From contig NZ_JBEPSD010000002.1 of the NCBI RefSeq assembly GCF_040548735.1, positions 558,001 to 622,000 on the forward strand: a stretch of DNA of 64,000 bases, written 5' to 3'. The position numbers and the translations under genes are program-made. Shown here one piece after another: positions 60,325 through 64,000 of the stretch. Source of the stretch: Rhodanobacter soli. Lineage in GTDB: Bacteria > Pseudomonadota > Gammaproteobacteria > Xanthomonadales > Rhodanobacteraceae. How positions within the stretch are numbered: the stretch's first letter is position 1; every line of letters begins with the position of its first letter. The notes under the pieces were generated by a model. That model was given only the letters and a program-made list of their open reading frames with translations, was not told the origin of the DNA and searched no databases.

Positions 60325-61968
60325 TCAGACGGCCGCGCTCAGTCGACGGATTTCCTCGTCGAGGATGCGGTGGTTGTCGCTGTAGTCGATGGCAAGGTCG
60401 ATCAGGTGCACGCCGCCTTGCGCATAGGCGCGCTGCAGGGCCGGCAGGAACTCGTCGGCGCTGGCCGGGCGGTGGCCGTACGCGCCGTGTGCCTGGGCGA
60501 ACAGCACGAAATCGGGATTGCCGAACTGCATGCCGTAGTCGGCGTAGCCCATCTCGGCCTGCTTCCAGCGGATCATGCCGTAGGCGTCGTCGCGCAGCAG
60601 CAGGATCACCAGGTCGAGCTTGAGCCGCACCGCCGTCTCCAGCTCCTGCGCATTCATCATGAAGCCGCCGTCGCCGCAGATCGCCAGCACCTTGCGCTGC
60701 GGGTAGACCATCTTCGCCGCCATCGCCGAGGGCAGGCCGGCACCCATCGTCGCCAGCGCGTTGTCCAGCAGCACCGTGTTCGGCTGGCGCGCGCGGTAGT
60801 AGCGGGCGTACCACAGTTTGTACATGCCGTTGTCCAGGCACAGCACGCCGTCGTCCGGCATGAAGCGGCGGGTGTCGGCGACGATGCGCGCCGGGTGCAT
60901 CGGAAAGCGTTCGTCGTCCGCGTGCTCCTTCAGCTGCTCGTGGAAGGCCTGGCGTACCTTGTCGAACCAGGCGAAGTCCCAGTGCGGTTGCGGCTCCAGC
61001 GCGTCGGTGAGCCGTTCGACCGTATGCGCGATGTCGCCGACCACCTCGATCTGCGGGAAGTACACCGTGTCCACCTCGGCCGAGGCGAAGTTGATGTGGA
61101 TCACCGTGCGCCGGCCTTTCTGCATGAAGAACGGCGGTTTCTCCACCACGTCGTGGCCGACATTGACGATCACGTCGGCGGCGTCGATCGCGCGATGCAC
61201 GAAGTCGCCGTCGGACAGCGCGGCGTTGCCCAGCCACAGCGGATGGTCCTCGTCGACCACGCCCTTGCCCATCTGGGTGGTGAAGAACGGCAGGCCCAGC
61301 TTGTCGATGAACGCGCGCAACGCCACCGCCGTGCGCTGCCGGTTGGCAGCGGCGCCGATCATCAGGATGGGTTTTCTCGCGTTGCCGATCGCCTCGGCCG
61401 CCTGCACCAGCGCAGCATCGTCCGGTGACGGTCGCCGCGCGTATTCGGTGGGCAGCAGAATCGCGTCTTCGACCTCGTCGCGGGCGATGTCCTCCGGCAG
61501 TTCCAGATGCACCGCGCCGGGACGTTCTTCCTCGGCGCGGCGGAACGCCTCGCGCACTCGCGCCGGGATCGTCGGTGCGGAAACCAGCTGGCGCGTGTAC
61601 TTGGTCAGCGGCTGCATCATGTCGACCACGTCGACCAGCTGGAACAGGCCCTGCTTGTGCGTGCGGATCGGTTTCTGGCCGGTGATCATCAGCATCGGCA
61701 TGGCACCGAGCTGGGCGTAGGCCGCCGCGGTGACCAGGTTGGTGGCGCCGGGCCCGAGCGTGGCCAGCGCCACGCCGGCCTCGCCGGTCAGCCGGCCCCA
61801 GGTCGCGGCCATGAAGCCGGCGGCCTGTTCGTGGCGGGTCACGATCAGCCGGATCGAGGATTCGCGCAGCGCTTCCACCAGGTCGAGGTTTTCCTCGCCG
61901 GGCACGCCGAAGATGCAATGCACGCCCTCGGCTTCGAGGGCCTTCACGAACAACGCCGCCGCCTTCAT
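60325..61968 (-). CDS. Thiamine-diphosphate enzyme, acetolactate-synthase large-subunit type
   Basis: A 547-residue ThDP enzyme of the AlsS/acetolactate synthase group. The ThDP glutamate is in RHEQAAGFMA, the middle domain has a typical PILMIGAAANRQRT segment, and the ThDP-magnesium site is CGDGGFMMNAQELETAV followed by LLLRDDAYGMIRWKQ. The two residues usually Asn at the end of this motif are Asp-Asp here. The lack of a small regulatory subunit gene points to a catabolic role. It pairs with the aldehyde dehydrogenase gene. Confidence 0.82.
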   Translation of the reverse strand: MKAAALFVKALEAEGVHCIFGVPGEENLDLVEALRESSIRLIVTRHEQAAGFMAATWGRLTGEAGVALATLGPGATNLVTAAAYAQLGAMPMLMITGQKPIRTHKQGLFQLVDVVDMMQPLTKYTRQLVSAPTIPARVREAFRRAEEERPGAVHLELPEDIARDEVEDAILLPTEYARRPSPDDAALVQAAEAIGNARKPILMIGAAANRQRTAVALRAFIDKLGLPFFTTQMGKGVVDEDHPLWLGNAALSDGDFVHRAIDAADVIVNVGHDVVEKPPFFMQKGRRTVIHINFASAEVDTVYFPQIEVVGDIAHTVERLTDALEPQPHWDFAWFDKVRQAFHEQLKEHADDERFPMHPARIVADTRRFMPDDGVLCLDNGMYKLWYARYYRARQPNTVLLDNALATMGAGLPSAMAAKMVYPQRKVLAICGDGGFMMNAQELETAVRLKLDLVILLLRDDAYGMIRWKQAEMGYADYGMQFGNPDFVLFAQAHGAYGHRPASADEFLPALQRAYAQGGVHLIDLAIDYSDNHRILDEEIRRLSAAV

Positions 61969-62034
61969 GCATCGCCTCCGTGGGAGAGCGTGAAGGATGC
62001 GTGCCGCAACGTTCAGTTTGCGTGAGCGGCGCGG

Positions 62035-63384
62035 TCAGTCGTCGCTGACCCGCAGCGGCAGTTCGCCGTCGGCGAGGCGTGCACGCAGGCGCGTATCCAC
62101 GGCGATACCCCGGGCCGAGCGCAACACCTGGCCATCCGCGTCGAACAGGATCGCGTAGCCGCGCTCGAGCGTGGCCAGCGGGCTGACCGCGTGCAGCGCG
62201 TGGCCGACATGGCGCAGCGTCGTCTGCCGGCGTTCGAGGAGGTGCGTGATCGCGCGGCGCAGGCGCTGATCCTGTTCGAGCAGCCGGCGTGCCAGCAGCG
62301 GCAGCCGCGCGCGCGGATGCTGGGCCAGCAGGCGCGCGTGCAGGCGCTCCAGTCGCGTGTGGCGCCGCTGGCCTTGTTCGCGCAGCACGACGGCCAGGCG
62401 GCGTTGCAGGTGCTGCAGCCGTTCGCGGTCGCGCTGCAACCGGGCTTGTGGCCGTTGCGCCTGCAGTCGCGCCAGCAAGTGGTCGACGCGTTGCGACCGC
62501 GCCTGCAGCTGGCGTTGCTGCAAGGTGGCCAGGCGCTGCTGCAGTTGCCGCAGGTGGCGACCGACCGCCACCGCGTCGGGCACCAGCAATTCGGCGGCGG
62601 CCGACGGCGTGGGCGCGCGCAGGTCGGCGACGAAGTCGGCGATGCTGAAGTCGATCTCGTGGCCGACCGCGGAAACCACCGGCACCGCGCTGGCGTGGAT
62701 CGCCCGCGCCACCGCTTCCTCGTTGAATGCCCACAGGTCTTCCAGCGAGCCGCCGCCGCGGGTCAGCAGCAGCACGTCGTAGCGTGCGCTGGCCGATGCC
62801 CTGCGCAGCATCGCCACGATCGCCGGCGGCGCCTCGCGGCCCTGCACCGGCACGGGCAATACCTCGACGTCGGCCAGCGGCCAGCGCCGCGCCAGCACGC
62901 TGAGCACGTCGCGGATCGCCGCGCCGGTGGCGGAGGTGATCACGCCGATGCGCCGCGCGTAGGTGGGCAGGGCGCGCTTGCGCGCCGGGTCGAACAGGCC
63001 TTCGGCGTCGAGCCGGGCCTTGAGTTGCTCGAATTCGCGTTGCAGCGCGCCTTCGCCGGCCGGTTCCATGTATTCGGCGACCAGCTGGAACTCGCCGCGC
63101 GGTTCGTACAGGCCGACCTTGGCGCGCAGCAGCACCTGCATGCCGTCGACCGGGCGGAAGCGCAGCATGGAGGCCTTCATCTTGAACATCGCGCAGCGCA
63201 CCTGGGCGCCGCTGTCCTTCAGGGTGAAGTACAGATGCCCCGAAGCGGGCTTGGTCACGTTCGACAGCTCGCCCTCGATCCACACCTGCGGCAAGGCATC
63301 GCCCAGCAGGTCGCGCACCAGCCGGTTGAGCAGGCTGGGGGTGAGGACGTGACGTGGCGTGGCGTTGTCGAACGGCTCTGGCAT
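62035..63384 (-). CDS. xseA: Exodeoxyribonuclease VII large subunit
   Basis: A 449-residue protein: the OB-fold N-terminus ([51 protein letters not shown]), a central nuclease domain ([21 protein letters not shown] and [19 protein letters not shown]), and a long coiled-coil arm rich in Arg/Gln/Leu that binds the small subunit XseB. Exo VII degrades single-stranded DNA from either end. The xseB gene is not in this window. Confidence 0.95.
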   Translation of the reverse strand: MPEPFDNATPRHVLTPSLLNRLVRDLLGDALPQVWIEGELSNVTKPASGHLYFTLKDSGAQVRCAMFKMKASMLRFRPVDGMQVLLRAKVGLYEPRGEFQLVAEYMEPAGEGALQREFEQLKARLDAEGLFDPARKRALPTYARRIGVITSATGAAIRDVLSVLARRWPLADVEVLPVPVQGREAPPAIVAMLRRASASARYDVLLLTRGGGSLEDLWAFNEEAVARAIHASAVPVVSAVGHEIDFSIADFVADLRAPTPSAAAELLVPDAVAVGRHLRQLQQRLATLQQRQLQARSQRVDHLLARLQAQRPQARLQRDRERLQHLQRRLAVVLREQGQRRHTRLERLHARLLAQHPRARLPLLARRLLEQDQRLRRAITHLLERRQTTLRHVGHALHAVSPLATLERGYAILFDADGQVLRSARGIAVDTRLRARLADGELPLRVSDD

Positions 63385-63492
63385 AGGGGCGAGAGCCTAG
63401 CATGCGGGCAGTATCAAGTTGTGAGAAAACATCCGCTTGAGGCCGGAAGCGCATGAAAGTTATCAAGTGACGAAAGCCGTGCGCTGGCCTCT

Positions 63493-64000
63493 TCAGTCGT
63501 CACCGGCGTCACGCAGTTCGCGCCAGCGGCGTTTGCGCATTCGCCAGCTGCGGATGCCCAGGTTCAACGCGAACCAGGCGGCGATGGCGCCGAACGGCCA
63601 GCCGATCCACGCCGGCCACACGAACGCGACCACCGCCAGCGCGGCGAGCGTCACGGTACCGGTCACCAGCGGACCGCTGCTGGTGTCGCCGAGCACGCGG
63701 CGGTTGCTCAGCGCGGCACCGACGCTGTTGGCGATACGCAAGGCGCCGGCGGCCGCGCGGCCGGAGCTGCCGCCGGCGTGGCGCACCCGCGGCGGCCGCG
63801 TTTCGCTGCTGCGCACTTTTTCGCGGCTGCCGTTGCCGTGCCGACGGCGACGCGAGGCCAGCACGATCTCGGTGGCGTTGCCCAGGTCCTTTTCGTATTG
63901 CGCGGCGAGCTGGCCGGCGAAGCCGGCGTCCTCGACCGCCACGTCAAGTTCGCGGTTGCCGAGCCAGCTGGCGATGTTGAGGTTGGACGAACCGACCCGC
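63493..64000 (-). CDS. Phospholipase D/cardiolipin-synthase-like protein, C-terminal fragment
   Basis: The gene continues past the right edge; its frame is open from base 63999 down. The visible part begins with RVGSSNLNIASWLGNRELDV, the segment that follows the second HKD motif of the phospholipase D family. A basic stretch follows (SRRRRHGNGSREK), then one or two membrane segments near the C-terminus (LVTGTVTLAALAVVAFVWPAW and GAIAAWFALNLGI). The HKD motifs themselves lie outside. The C-terminal membrane tail is unusual for ClsA-type enzymes. Confidence 0.7.
   Translation of the reverse strand, partial: RVGSSNLNIASWLGNRELDVAVEDAGFAGQLAAQYEKDLGNATEIVLASRRRRHGNGSREKVRSSETRPPRVRHAGGSSGRAAAGALRIANSVGAALSNRRVLGDTSSGPLVTGTVTLAALAVVAFVWPAWIGWPFGAIAAWFALNLGIRSWRMRKRRWRELRDAGDD

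Noticed and set aside
60158..63466. 1102-residue minus-strand open frame
   Set aside because: Shadow of the acetolactate-synthase and xseA genes in another frame.

Overview
The window comes from a GC-rich gammaproteobacterium of the Xanthomonadales, most likely Rhodanobacteraceae (Rhodanobacter/Dyella-like). This rests on the mucD-lepA-lepB-DUF4845-rnc-era-recO gene order, the use of FabV as enoyl-ACP reductase, the CYTH-nagZ-hpt-mtnP block, and intergenic GGGAATC-type and CTCCCC-type repeats. It is an inference from gene content, not from a marker-gene comparison.

Layout. (1) 1-16.7 kb is core chromosome: the tail of a DegP/MucD protease, the lepA-lepB-DUF4845-rnc-era-recO cluster, a REC-Hpt response regulator divergent from a YdbH-like AsmA-family gene and a YdbL-type lipoprotein, rlmD, an overlapping CYTH-nagZ-hpt run, mtnP, a cold-shock gene, a Tat-exported glycosylasparaginase and cutC. 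(2) 16.7-38 kb is a mosaic accessory region with repeats and many single-gene cargoes, interrupted by fabV. It holds a 153-bp tandem repeat array; a low-GC two-gene module of a coiled-coil membrane protein and a DUF6602-type PD-(D/E)XK protein; a tract of about twenty degenerate 21-nt repeats before a conserved hypothetical gene; an orphan gene with an internally duplicated serine-rich linker; a GFA enzyme; a periplasmic TPR protein; a membrane-tethered LuxR regulator with a DUF4199 protein; and a 1243-residue protein ending in a PD-(D/E)XK nuclease motif. Two alpha/beta hydrolases, a DSD1-family aldolase, a GNAT and a RibD-like reductase follow. (3) 38-64 kb is mostly housekeeping and envelope genes. 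These are a PepSY-like periplasmic protein, a serine hydrolase, an MBL hydrolase, an MsbA-type ABC exporter, RraB and YigZ proteins, an ECF sigma/anti-sigma/VWA-lipoprotein module, YehS, an EamA exporter, a three-domain GH18-NodB-GT2 polysaccharide enzyme, a lipase, an ElyC/YdcF protein, a YahK-type dehydrogenase with its divergent AraC regulator, an aldehyde dehydrogenase/acetolactate-synthase pair, xseA, and the C-terminus of a phospholipase D-family protein.

Best candidates for undescribed biology: the low-GC membrane/nuclease pair (20.6-22.7 kb) and the very large stand-alone nuclease (29.0-32.7 kb), both plausible defence genes by architecture and context only; the 21-nt periodic tract with its downstream gene; and a decayed second copy of the luxR promoter and start codon that brackets a 3.6-kb cargo segment. 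No tRNA, rRNA, CRISPR array or intact transposase gene was recognised.
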